Positions 44,914 to 56,836 of a stretch of DNA of 64,000 nucleotides are shown here, piece by piece. Each line of letters begins with the position of its first letter. The stretch's first letter is position 1. The position numbers and the translations under genes are program-made. This DNA is from Mangifera indica (Eukaryota; Streptophyta; Magnoliopsida; Sapindales; Anacardiaceae), in the NCBI RefSeq assembly GCF_011075055.1, contig NC_058147.1:3906001-3970000 (forward strand), given 5' to 3'. The notes below the pieces were generated by a model that was given only the letters and a program-made list of their open reading frames with translations, made no database searches and was not told the origin of the DNA.

Positions 44914-46774
44914 TTATGAGATTATTTGGCGGTTGGTGTGATTTAGGTGGGTTAAAAAAATGACCACAAAATGGAAAGGATCATTCTGGCCCCCAATCTT
45001 CACCATGCAAACGCGTGGTGGGAAACTTTTAACAACAGCAATTTTCCCCCCACTTTGCAAATTCGCCCGGTGGGAAAACTTTGAAAAATTCAAAATACCT
45101 TCCCATCTCCACGGCGTCACCATGTGGATTCGCAAGGTAAAAAGTAATTTTACAATGTGACGTTGTTGATTATGTAAGGTGAGATTTCACTATCCAAACT
45201 TTGTTTTTCGAATCCGATTTCATTACAAATGAATTTTATATATATTCAAATACAAAAATCTTAAAAAAATTGATTTAAAACATCAATAAATCAAACAATT
45301 TAATCAAATCTTTTAATTCGAAACTCTAACCCAAAAAACTGAAAAACTGCATTCAGTCATCTAAAAACATAATAAGGATTTATTTACTAACTTTTTGAAC
45401 CATTTTGGTGGCCGAAAAAAAAGCAAAATCCGCTGAAAATTGCCACGGTTGGGTTGCATTTTCGTGTGGCTGGGTTTGCATAGATTTGGGTAAATTTTCA
45501 ACTTTCACTTCATTTTTACTAAAGGGTAGTTTGGTGTTTTCACATTTGAAGGGCACTTTTGTTAATATTGATAAAATTGGACATTTTTGCTTTGTGTATT
45601 TACATTTCGGGCATTTAATTAATTTTCCAGAATTTAATTACACATTTTTTAATTATTTAAACAATTTAAAACAATTTTTTATATATTTTATGTATTGTAG
45701 GGATATAATTAAGAAAAATCATTTTTGTGAAAACACCCTTATATATAAAATCAATAAAATTACGTATATTCACTCCTAAATAATATTTGATATCATAATT
45801 ATATATATTTTATATATTTATAAAAATATATATATATACACATAGCGTTGATTATATAAAATTAGTACCTGAGGCTTTTTCACTTCAAAGGTCTACCTCT
45901 CTTACTCACTCTTCAGCTTTTCAATGATTTCGGCTTTGAGATTTTGGTTTTTCTTCACTTTTTCAATCAAAATCATCTCCAAAATGAGTTTCCAGGTTAG
46001 TAATCAGTTTGGTTGTCTTTGTTTTTTCTCATTTTTGCCCTTGATTTCAGTTCGATTCAGATATGCATATTTCGATTTGAATCTACTGTGTTTGAGTTTG
46101 AAAATGGTCCTTAGTTTGTGGAAATACTTATTTGTTAGTTTAGGGTGTGATTTGAGAGTAGAAACTATAATTATTGCCAAAAAAAAAATGGATTTTCTAT
46201 CAGTGGGTTTAGATTTAGAATTTTGATTGGTGCATGGATGGGTTTTTAAAGATTAAATTGGTTGATAGGTGGAAATATTTTTTTCTGGTTAATTTTTTTG
46301 ATGCAGAATTCCATGTCCACCTCCTGATGCAGAATTCCAATTAATGAATTAGTATCCCAAATACTTCTAACTACAATATCATGACCCTCTGTTCAACACC
46401 ATCAATGCATTTCATTTATGTTTAGGCAAACAGAAACTTGACACAAATTTATTACAATTCAGAAAGTGTTCATCTTCATTCAGTAAGGTTACAAAAAGAA
46501 CTTTCTGAGATGGAAACGTGTAAGAGCAGCAAAACTGTTCTGCTTTTACTATGGCATAATCAACATGGATCATGAGCAGTTTACTAATAAAAGCTTTCTT
46601 AGCCCAGAAAAAACTGCTGAGTTGCTCAATTTCAAATGCACATGAATTCATGAAGCTAATGCATCTCTTTCACAGTGTCAAATTCAAATTGTTGCCATGC
46701 TAATTAAAAGTAAAAGAAGCAATGAAACCAAAGGCATTTTGCTTACTTGAAAGCAATCAAAGATAGTTCAAGTT
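44914..46774. other. Spacer, one possible orphan first exon
   Basis: 45160-45850 is AT-rich spacer with nothing recognised. At 45984-45995 ATGAGTTTCCAG is followed by a donor-like GTTAGTAA, preceded by a pyrimidine-rich leader, which resembles the tiny first exon (MSFQ) of SYP2-type syntaxin genes. No second exon follows. A 15-bp direct repeat (TGATGCAGAATTCCA) occurs near 46302 and 46327. Confidence 0.3.
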
Positions 46775-49700
46775 TCAATGAGATGAGCTACTGGCGAAGT
46801 TTGGTGATCCTATATATACATGTGAAATGTGATTTATTTTCAACCAATCTTCACCTGTATCCTTCTTGCAACGCTCCTCTAGAATTGGACATTCTCGGAT
46901 AGATAGATGCTGAAGGGAACTTGCGTATTGCAGACCTCCCGGTAGAGAAGTTAGATTATCACAATCTGTTAATGTTAATGATCTGAGTGAGTTAAGGTTT
47001 GCTACACAGTCTGGAAAACCCTTCAGACCAGAACAGCCGCGAATTTCCAAATTCTGCAATGTAGTGACATATTTTAGCCCTCCTGGAAGAGATGCGACCC
47101 CTGGACAATTCAAAATGGATAAACTCTTGAGAGAGAACAGATGTTGCAAATCCTCCGGCAAAGAAGTCAATTTTGGACAATACATAATAGTTAGATGCTC
47201 AAGGGAGGTGAGAAATTGCAAATTATGTGGCAGCGATGTAAGGCTATTGCAGTTCTCAATTGACAAAGTTCGAAGAGAACTCAGAGTCTGTATATCCTCT
47301 GGCAGTGTAGCAAGGCTGTCACATTCAATTATTTCCAAAGAGTCCAGAGAGGTGAGGTTTTGCAATTCAGGCAAAGAAGTTAGTTCCTTACTCCATCGAA
47401 TTGTCAATGATTTTAGATTGATGAGCTTTCCCAAACTGGGAGGTAGAGCATGAAGCTTTGGGCAAGAGCTAATTGTTACAGACATGAGAAGAGCATTATT
47501 TTGAAGCAAGTTCTCTAAAAGAGCCAACTCTTCTGTGAATCCATTGATGACAAGGTTGGTTACAGAAGTTAGCTTTGATGCAGACCACAAGATCACATTG
47601 TTGCAATGGTGTAACTCCAGATGCTGCAGATAAGGAAACGGAGGAATATTTCTCAACTTAAAACACTTGGTGATGTTCAACTTTAATAGAGAAGGGAATT
47701 CTTCTCTCCTGTTAGAACTCCACCAATATTCTAAATGAGGGAAATCCATAAAGGTTAGCTCTTTTAATAATGGGAATGCTCTTTCTGTGCCCTGGCCATA
47801 GAACTCAGGACCAATATTCTTTACTGCATTCATTCCTTGCAGGTAAAGGACCTTGAGGAAGGGAAGTTTGCCCAACGTAGGGAGATACTCACATCTTCTG
47901 CAGTTTATCAATACAAGATCAGTTATATTTGGGAGTTTAATAGCGTCAATCCATCGTGGAAAGCACTTTCCTTGGTATCCTCTTATAGACAGCCTTTTTA
48001 GGTATCCATGTGGTTGGAGGTATTTGAGAACTTCCTCATGTGTGTCACTATTGTCAATGTTCCTGTTCGAACCATTATCACCATCTCCCCATGAGAGGCT
48101 CAATGACAGAAGGTTCCTTTTTCCTATTAAGTCAGCTTCCATTGCGTCTCTTGCAACCCTCACTTTTTCCAGATGACTGATATTAAGCTGACCACCAAGG
48201 TTTAGACTTTGCAGCTGGTTAAGCCCTTCATCTACTTCATTTCCCACAATAAACATTGACAGTGTTCGAAGAAATACAAGTTTCCCAATCGAAGGAGGCA
48301 TTTTGGTTAGTCTACTGCAGCCATCTAGAATTAAATGCCTCAGTTTAGATATAATGGACATCTGATTGGGTAGCTTGATAAGATCAAAGCAATTAGAAAG
48401 GTCCATCACTTGTAATCTGCAAAGGCTGCAAACACTATCTGGCAATTCCTTAACTTCTGTGTTAGAGATGTCTAGGTATCTCAAAAATATAAAGGAAGAA
48501 ATAGACTCGTGCAACCTTTTGATGCCACTACCACTCAGACCAAGGACCCGTAAGTATCTAAAACTTGAAAACGCAGCAGGAGGAACTTCTCCAAGATCAC
48601 CTTTTGGAAACACTAAGATGAGGGTTCGTAACTTCTTTGCTTCATATAAATTATCTGGAATTGTGGATAAACTGAAATTACAAATGATTGATGAGTGACG
48701 AATGTGGGAGAGATCTTGTTCTATATTACCATGTTCCAGCATAATGTACTCATCTCCTGCAACAGAACGTGCAAGGTCATGAACGATATCATGCATTTTG
48801 CACTCGGTTATATTGCCATTGTCACTTCCGTATATGTCTTGAAAGAAAAACATCCATACTAAGTCATCAAAATACTCGTTTCCAATAAATTCTAGTGATT
48901 TTATTCCTTTCGGCGATTGAAGCAAGCCTTCCGCAATCCACAGCTGGATTAATTTATCCTTCTTGATTATGTAGTTTTTAGGAAATATCGAGCAGTATGC
49001 AAAACATCGTTTCAAATGTGATGGCATATGACAGTAACTCAACCTTAGGGCAGGTAAGATTCCATTTTCACTTTCAGATACATTCCAGAGATCACTCTCC
49101 TGGACAAGCAACCACTCTCTCTCATCTCTTTTGAAGCGCATTAGACTTCCCAAACTCTTTGCAGCTAAAGGAACCCCTCCGCACTTCTTGGCTATTTGTT
49201 TACCAATAGGGTACAGGTTTGTATGGTCTTCTTCAAGACGAGAGAAAGCACGTTGCTTGAGTAAATTCCAGCAATCTTCATCTGATAGCCTTCCAAATGA
49301 TGGATGTATTTTGTGTCCATTACCGATGCAACTTTTTCACTCCGAGTGGTAACAATTATTGTGCTTCCCTCCCCACCATTTACCAGTAAAGTTCTTAACT
49401 TATCCCACTCTTGATCATCTTCATTCCACAGATCATCTAAAACTAGTAAATATCTCTTCCCAGACAATAACTCATAAAGTCGAAATTGCAGGACATCCAT
49501 CCCAAACAAGTCACATTTATTCTTGGTTGCAGATTCTATGACTGATGCCATGATTTTTTCCACATCAAAATCATCATTTACACATGCCCATATCTTCATG
49601 TCAAAATGTTTTGTTACCCTCTCATCATTGAAAACTAATTGAGCAAGTGTTGTCTTGCCGAGACCACCCAAGCCAACAATGGAGATGACAGAGACTTCTC

Positions 49701-50265
49701 CACGAGCTTTATCATCTGTTGATAATAAAACCCCTATCACCCTCTCTTTATCTTCTTCTCTTCCAAAAATTTCTGATTCAATAATAAAAGAGCCCGTTCT
49801 TCTACTTCTGCTTCTACTTCTACTTGTACTTCCACTAGTATTTACAGCGCCCCCTCTCAAATTAAAATTAAACGTCTCTTCTGCCAACATTTCTAATGTC
49901 CCCTTGATTTGCTCTAGTTTAGTTAACATATCACCATATTGTACAACAGAAGGAACAAAAGCTAATACCTGTTGAGTAAACCCTTCACGAGTTCTAGAAA
50001 GCAAAACCTCGGGAGAGAAATCATCAAGCAAATCCTCCATCTCAAAAGCTACTTCCTTAAGCTCTTCCAACCAGATTCTCAAAGCTCTATCAGTTAACTG
50101 TCGCTCTTCTGCTTCTTCAAGAACAGCTTGGATTACACGTAAGGAACGTCGGACCTTCTTGACCTCCTTCTTCAGTCCGCTTCTTTTAGCGATTTCTTTC
50201 AATAAAGGATTTGCCAGCTTTTCTAGAACCACCTCTAAAAGAGGTGATAATACTATTTCTGCCAT
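46775..50265 (-). pseudogene. CC-NB-ARC-LRR (CNL, RGA2-like) resistance gene with one frameshift
   Basis: Intronless. The first frame (50265 to 49291, 325 codons) has an Rx-type coiled-coil N-terminus with an EDVID-like EMEDLLDDF (75-83), P-loop GLGGLGKTTLAQL (198-210), RNBS-A FDMKIWACVNDDFD, kinase-2 LLVLDDLW (273-280) and RNBS-B STIIVTTR. At 49289-49290 a codon has lost one base; the old frame stops about 95 bp later. The next frame, to 46775, continues without a gap: SDEDCW, GLPL motif CGGVPLAAKSLGSLM, RNBS-D CFAYCSIFP, MHD in ECKMHDIVHDLA (about 491-493), then roughly twenty LRRs rich in LTSLPEDLQ words. Total about 1163 aa, normal for an intracellular immune receptor. All NB-ARC motifs are intact, so the break is recent, or is a sequencing error. 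Confidence 0.88.
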
Positions 50266-50530
50266 GTCCGCTAGCTACACTTTTCCTCCGAATCTGATTT
50301 TTCAGAGGAAAGTATCAAGTGATTTTGATCAAATCTGAAACCTTGCTAGCACGTGGCTTAGAAAAATGGAAAGCGGAAGACTATGAAATTTCTCCGGGTA
50401 TTCCTGGCTACTTCCCACTTGGAAAGGCAAATAATAATAATATATTAACTTCTTGTAGAAATTTAGGATGTTACTGTCTCGTCAAGTGTCAACATATTCA
50501 TGCCACAGATTTATCAATAAATCAACCTCT

Positions 50531-51163
50531 GGTCAAAGGACTTTGTCTACCTTTTCTATTATACTTAAAAGAATAAATTCGTTATTTTATTATTAAATTT
50601 TAAAATTTTTTATCTTTTCTTTTAAATTTAAAAAATTTACAATTCTTTTTTTAAATTAAATTTTAAAAAACAATATTTTCTCTTTTACGATTTTTTCTTT
50701 CATCTTCAACGATCGAATGCTCTTCTAATCATTAATCGACGTTTCCACCACCTTCTTTTCTAGCCATCGATATTCACACCGGACCAATTTCATCAAATAA
50801 AGATAAATCGTCTTTATCCGATAAAAATAATTCATCTTTATCTAACGAAATCGGTCTAGTGAACTTCAATGACTAAAAAAAAAGATAGTGGAAAAGTTGA
50901 CCGATGATAGGAATGGCAATTGGTTGCTAGAGATGGAAGACTTATACCTAGGGAACATAATTTTTTAAAGTTTAATAATAGAGAAAATTATTAATTTTTT
51001 AAATTAAATAAGTAAATGATATAAATTTTTAGGATTTAGGGATAAAATAATAATTTTATTCTATCTCTAATAAAAAAATTTAATAAAAATTAATTTATGA
51101 ATAGATATTTAAAATTTTTTTTGATAGTAAATATATTTTTGAGATTAAAAATAAAATTTGACC
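50531..51163. mobile_element. Mutator-like palindromic element, diverged
   Basis: The left end GGTCAAAGGACTTTGTC pairs with a right end that starts GGTCAAATTTTATTTTT on the other strand. The inner arms are inverted AT-rich blocks as in the copies at 2.9 and 5.7 kb. The core carries TAAAGATAAATCGTCTTTATC, a nested hairpin. No target duplication was found. It lies 0.3 kb upstream of the CNL start. Confidence 0.5.
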
Positions 51164-52856
51164 TTTGAAGACTGATCACTGTTACATCTGAAATGAAGTA
51201 AATGCGTTGAGAGAGTCGGAGTTTGTGGGCAGGTCAACTATATGTGTTCTATGTGAATTTGATTATTTTAAGTAGACTTCCATTTTCATTTTGTAATTTA
51301 ATATTCGTAGCCAATGCGAAGGGGAAAATTCATGGTGGAATGAGTTTAGGATTGTTTTTGTGGTTGCAACTTCGCTATCATAAATATGGAATCAATAATA
51401 TAATATGTAATTATAACGAATACTGAATAGAGTATCAATAATAGTATGTCATATGTAATTAAATCATTTTCAATAAAAGATAAATTTAATATCTAATTAC
51501 ATAATAATACATCATTATCGATATTTAATTGGATATTTATTATTATATAACAATACTCATTCGGAAAATTCAAAAGTGGACTATATAAAAAAAAAAATAT
51601 ACAGAGATAACTTCATTATATCCTTGTGTCTCTGTTACTATTCACACTTGATCTTTGATGAAATAATATATTTTCATTCTTGAAATTTTAAAAAATCATT
51701 TTTTCACTTATATGTTTAATTTATTAATAAAATCAGATAATTTTTCTATAAAGTTGATGAAAAGGCAAAAATTGTACAACAATGTTCACCCTACAAAAAA
51801 TTTTTATTCACCATTGTTAATAAATATAAAAACAAAAAATTATTAAAAAGTCGTTGGCGAAACTATTCTTCTCTTGTTGTTGCCAACCTTGTATTGCTAC
51901 CAACCAAACTTTCAACTTCATACGACAGTGTAATTAGACTCCTTCATTGTCTTCATATTTTCAATTGTGTGTATAACTTTCTATTGTCACTTCTCTTTTG
52001 CTAACAAGATTGTTTTTTGGTTGGATCTTGTTGTTGCCACCAACTACGAGTTGTCTTGTTGCATACACGAGTCCCAAGTATGTTCGGATCCATTGACTCC
52101 CTCTTGGGTGTTTTGACAATAAAAAATGAGAAATGATCGAAAAGAAAAAGAAAACAAGAAGACATGGAAAAAAAATAAAAATATAAAATAGTTATAATGA
52201 AAATATAATTTAATTGTACCATTAAGAGTATGAGATGTATTAACCCTATTATAAAAATAATAAAAATATTATTTGATTGTTAAAACAAACGTCAAATTTT
52301 TAGTATTAACGGAAAAAATAAATTTTTTAAACTTATAAAGTGAGAAATATCGTTCATGAAAACTTGAGAGGAAAATAATCATTTGGCTATCATTATTCAA
52401 TCCAAAGTAATATAACTTTGTAAAATTTTCTTAATAGTCGATTTTTTATTATTTTATAATTCTCTCTTTAATATGAAAAAAATGATATGTCGTATATATT
52501 TACGTGCATTATACAACTTGTCGTATATCTTTCTATAAACTAATAAGCATAGTCAGTTAGAACGTGAATACTAGAAAGGAGACGCCTGGTATACATCTAT
52601 CAATTTAGAACAATTTGAGTTTGCAATGTTAATATTTTTCAAACTCACAATATTTTTGTCAAATTTGCTTAGTAAGTTTAACTCTTAGACCCTAATAAGC
52701 CATTCCAAACGGAAGCTAATTTACGGGCCCAATTCCCTTGTGTAAGACAATGGACTGACGTCGCCAAGTAACTCTGATTTATTGGTCCAATACCTTAGAC
52801 CAAGCTATTGGGTCACTATGAGGCCCCTGATTGAAATGAATTTCTTTTAACGTCGA
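51164..52856. other. Gene-free AT-rich DNA
   Basis: A short AT-rich repeat unit is present at about 51430-51560 (AATACATCATTATCG). No exon is recognised on either strand. Confidence 0.4.
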
Positions 52857-53147
52857 AAGATTATTTTTCGTTCAAGTTTTAGTCTAATTTTAAAAATATA
52901 TTTATAATATTTTATAAATTTAAATATTTATTTATAAGTTAATTTTTTTTAAATTTTTAGTTAAAGATAAAAAAAAATGATATAAATTTTTAGAGTTTTA
53001 AGATTTAGTGATAAAATGATCATTTTATCATTATCTCTAACTAAAAATTTTAACATAAATTAACTTATGAATGAATATTTAAATTTTTAAAAAACTACAA
53101 GTGTGTTTTTGAGACTCAGATTAAATTTGGGTGGGAAATCGTCTTAT
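52857..53147. mobile_element. Short Mutator-like MITE copy, outer ends eroded
   Basis: The left arm (AAGATTATTTTTCGTTCAAG then TTTTAGTCTAATTTTAAAAA) pairs with the right arm on the other strand (AAGACGATTTCCCACCCAAA then TTTAATCTGAGTCTCAAAAA). They meet at TTTTTAGTTAAAGATAAAAA and TTTTTAGTTAGAGATAATGA. This is the same arm family as the larger elements, but without their interior. Confidence 0.6.
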
Positions 53148-53996
53148 CCCCCACAAAATAACTAGTGTTTACCAAACACAAAGCTGTTGCAATCATAAAT
53201 AAATATCAACTAGTTTGCCTGTTTCAGTCTGTAGTATTAGTAATAATAAAAAATTTTGCACGCTGCCAACCAGTAGAGCACTTGCCTTGGAATGCACCCT
53301 AATTCATGTACTAAAAAAAGAAAACGAAGCTCCTTTCAAGCCAAATCTTTCCCCAACAAGAACAAGTTTTGGACATGTGTGTGTTTCCTCGTAAAACCTA
53401 ATGCAGACATATAATTTATAAAAAAAAATGCAAGCATTCTTTGGCAATACATTACTCCAAATCTGAAACAACCAACTCTGCAATTTTATGTTTGCTTTTC
53501 TTGAGAAAGAAGATTAGAATATGTACAATTATTAGTATAATTTATAAAATTTTAACCCTAAACGAAGATCATCCAATCTAATTGTCACCCCCCTCGTCTT
53601 TTTTATTTGGTATTGTATATAAAAGAAGAACCGATTCAATATAAATAACCCATTAAATTTTTTTCACAAGTAATTTAACGAATTATAGAGTGACGCGTTA
53701 GTTTATATTTTTTTTTACTACCAATATTAATTAATAAATTGGATGCAGGCAAATTCAAGGCTCATTAGGAACATGGGTTATTCGATACATATTTTTATTT
53801 TTGATGCTATCACTGCTAACATCATCTAGTCGGAAAGGAAGTAAAGTAGTGTAATTTATAATTTAAACTTAATTTATAATTATATAATAATAAATATATT
53901 TATGATATATTATTATTTTATGATTAAAAATAATTTTAATATTTAATTCAAATAGAAAAAAACTAAATTAACTAAATGAATCTAACTAGAGCAGTC
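53148..53996. other. Spacer upstream of the HEMA gene
   Basis: No exon is recognised. The sequence is AT-rich with no clear transposon ends. Confidence 0.35.
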
Positions 53997-54002
53997 CACG
54001 TG
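53997..54002. promoter_or_regulatory. G-box in the HEMA promoter
   Basis: CACGTG inside the palindrome CCACGTGG, 208 bp upstream of the first ATG, with a CCAAT motif (GCCAATCGG) between them at about 54050. G-boxes are the binding sites of HY5 and PIF factors, which are known to control HEMA1 in light responses. Occupancy here is inference. Confidence 0.5.
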
Positions 54003-54209
54003 GTGTGGGACCCAAGGAAGCTAGAATGGATAAAAGGTGAGTTCCACCCGCCAATCGGATTTCAGAAACCAATTTAAAAGGGATGATGACAGCCTTCTCA
54101 CACATTGCAAAATTTTGATTAATTTACTAACCAAACGCTCTCATTCAACAAAACCCTTTGCAGCGTTTTTATTTTAAGGCCAGGGTTTTGTTTGAGCGTA
54201 AGAAGAATC

Positions 54210-56836
54210 ATGGTCATGGCCTTCTCCACTGGGTTTTCCACCGCTTTCGCCGGTTTTAAGATGGAAGCTTTCTTATTGAATTCCGGTTCTTCTTCTTCTT
54301 CGCCTTGTTCTTTTGTGAGGGGTCAGCAATTACGTGCCCTTTGTAAACCCAGTCGCAATGAGGGAACATTTCAGAGTGGATTTCGATGCCAAGTTACTGC
54401 TTCATCTGATGCCTCCATCGTCTCCGCTCTTGAGCAGCTCAAGACCTCCGCGCCTGACCGTAAGTTTTCGATTTTTTTTTTTTGGTTCTTTTAGCCTTTT
54501 TAGAATTTTAGGTGTTAAATAAGTAATTTATCTTTAATTGCGCTATTTTGATGAATGCATTGCTTGAAGTTTATGGGTTTTGTGTTTTGATTCTGTAAGA
54601 GTTTGAATTAGGAGTAGTAACCATCTTTTTGCTTAATTTTTTTATCCTTGCGCTGTAAAAGGGGAGTCAATAATTTCTATTCTATTACCCTGCGGATAAG
54701 ATTTTGTATTCTAGTTTTTTTCCTTTTCTTATTTATTTATTTTTCATTGCAATGTAAGCATTCAAAGGCTCAATTAATGTTGGTTTCCGCATAGAAATCT
54801 GAGGTATCAATTGCGATGATTTTGTCAGTTGAAACTGGGTAGAGGTTGCTGTTTGATTACAAATATTACCTTTTGAAATAACTATGAAATTGTGCCTCCT
54901 CTCATTGTAATTTGAACTATTAATTTGTGTTTGTCTCTTGTTATGAATGATTCATTACACTCCTTAGATTCAATGCTTTCAATGATGGGGAACAAAAATC
55001 TATTCCTCGTGTAAATAACAGTTTTTAGTGAGGTTTACCTTGTTGTTATGTTGGAGTCACTAGAATCTTGAGAGTTCTATCACCCTTGCTACAATTAAAG
55101 GATATTCAGAGTAGCAGTGATCACCATGAATTTTAGAGAGTTTTTTTATGCTTTTGGCAAGGTATGAAGGTGCTGGTTTGCTGAGATTTTTATGTATGAT
55201 CTCTCTTAGGATATACAAAGGAAAGGAGCAGCATTGTTGTTATTGGTCTTAGTGTTCACACTGCACCTGTTGAGATGCGTGAAAAACTTGCCATACCAGA
55301 AGCAGAATGGCCACGGGCCATTGGAGAGTTGTGTAATCTAAATCATATAGAAGAGGCTGCTGTTCTTAGCACCTGCAACCGCATGGAGATATATGTTCTA
55401 GCTCTTTCTCAACATCGTGGGGTTAAAGAAGTGACTGAATGGATGTCAAAGGTGAATATATTCTTCTCCTTTATGTTTACATGTTTATTTGTCTTCCTTG
55501 AGAAAATCTTTCTCTTTACAAGTTGTAGATTAATATGATAGTAACCTGGCTTTAAAGGACCTTGATTTATGCGTAAAATGTTAGTGACATCTTTCTGTAT
55601 AAGTTAACATCATCTACTTTCTTAAAATTGGTATCCTCGGTTAATTTTATTAAGAGAATTTTCAAATTATTAAAGGTGTTTTACTAATATTGTATCCATT
55701 AACAGACAAGTGGTATCCCTGTCTCTGAGCTATGCCAGCACCGGTTTTTGCTGTATAACAATGATGCTACCCATCATCTGTTTGAAGTTTCAGCTGGACT
55801 TGACTCTCTTGTGCTAGGAGAAGGACAGATCCTTGCTCAAGTTAAACAAGTTGTCAAAGTTGGGCAAGGAGTTGTTGGATTTGGAAGGAACATCAGTGGA
55901 CTGTTCAAGCATGCAATCACTGTTGGAAAGCGGGTTAGAGCAGAGACAAACATTGCTGCTGGGGCTGTTTCTGTCAGCTCAGCCGCAGTTGAACTGTCTT
56001 TAATGAAGCTTCCTGAATCTTCAAATGCCACTGCCCGCATGTTGGTTGTTGGAGCTGGCAAGATGGGGAAGCTTGTGATAAAACACTTGGTAGCAAAAGG
56101 ATGCACTAAGATGGTGGTTGTAAACAGATCTGAGGAGAGAGTTGCAGCTATTCGTGAGGAGATGAAGGGTGTTGAGATAATTTACAAACCTCTCTCAGAA
56201 GTGCTAGTCTGTGCTGCTGAAGCTGATGTGGTCTTCACCAGCACAGCATCTGAAACTCCATTATTCTTCAAAGAGAATGTCAAGGACCTTCCACCTGTTG
56301 ATCCTACAGTCGGGGGTTTGAGGCTCTTTATTGACATCTCTGTTCCTCGTAATGTTGGCTCATGTGTTGAAGATGTTGAAACTGCTAGAGTCTACAATGT
56401 TGATGACCTTAAGGAAGTTGTGGCTGCTAATAAAGAGGATAGACTCCGCAAAGCTATGGAAGCTCAAGCTATTATCGGTGAGGAATCAAAACAGTTTGAA
56501 GCTTGGAGGGATTCGTTGGAGACTGTTCCTACCATCAAGAAACTGAGGGCTTATGCAGAAAGAATCAGAATGGCAGAGCTAGAGAAATGCCTGTCAAAGA
56601 TGGGTGATGATATCTCAAAGAAATCAAGGAGGGCAGTTGATGATCTAAGCCGCGGTATTGTGAATAAGCTTCTTCATGGTCCAATGCAGCACCTAAGATG
56701 TGATGGGAGCGACAGCCGGACTCTGGATGAAACCCTTGAAAATATGCATGCTCTTAACAGAATGTTTGGCCTTGAAACAGATACATCTCTGTTAGAGCAG
56801 AAGATCCGAGCCAAGATAGAACAAGCCCAGAAGTAG
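54210..56836 (+). CDS. HEMA1: Glutamyl-tRNA reductase, chloroplast (HEMA)
   Basis: Three exons: 54210-54459, 55210-55451 and 55706-56836, giving 540 aa. It reduces glutamyl-tRNA(Glu) to glutamate-1-semialdehyde with NADPH, the committed and regulated step of tetrapyrrole (chlorophyll and heme) synthesis in plastids. The Ser-rich first 60-70 residues fit a transit peptide. The catalytic domain has [18 protein letters not shown] and the active-site Cys in STCNRMEIY (about C139), then [13 protein letters not shown], the NADPH-binding GAGKMG (280-285), [10 protein letters not shown] and the C-terminal dimerisation helices. The first ATG was chosen; a second, two codons on, is equally possible. 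Light-type promoter elements favour HEMA1 over HEMA2. In plants the enzyme is repressed by FLU at the C-terminus and by heme through GluBP at the N-terminus. Confidence 0.96.

Noticed and set aside
45405..45779. Forward frame of 124 codons
   Set aside because: Very Phe/Ile/Asn-rich, as expected from AT-rich spacer; begins at a non-ATG codon and has no motif.
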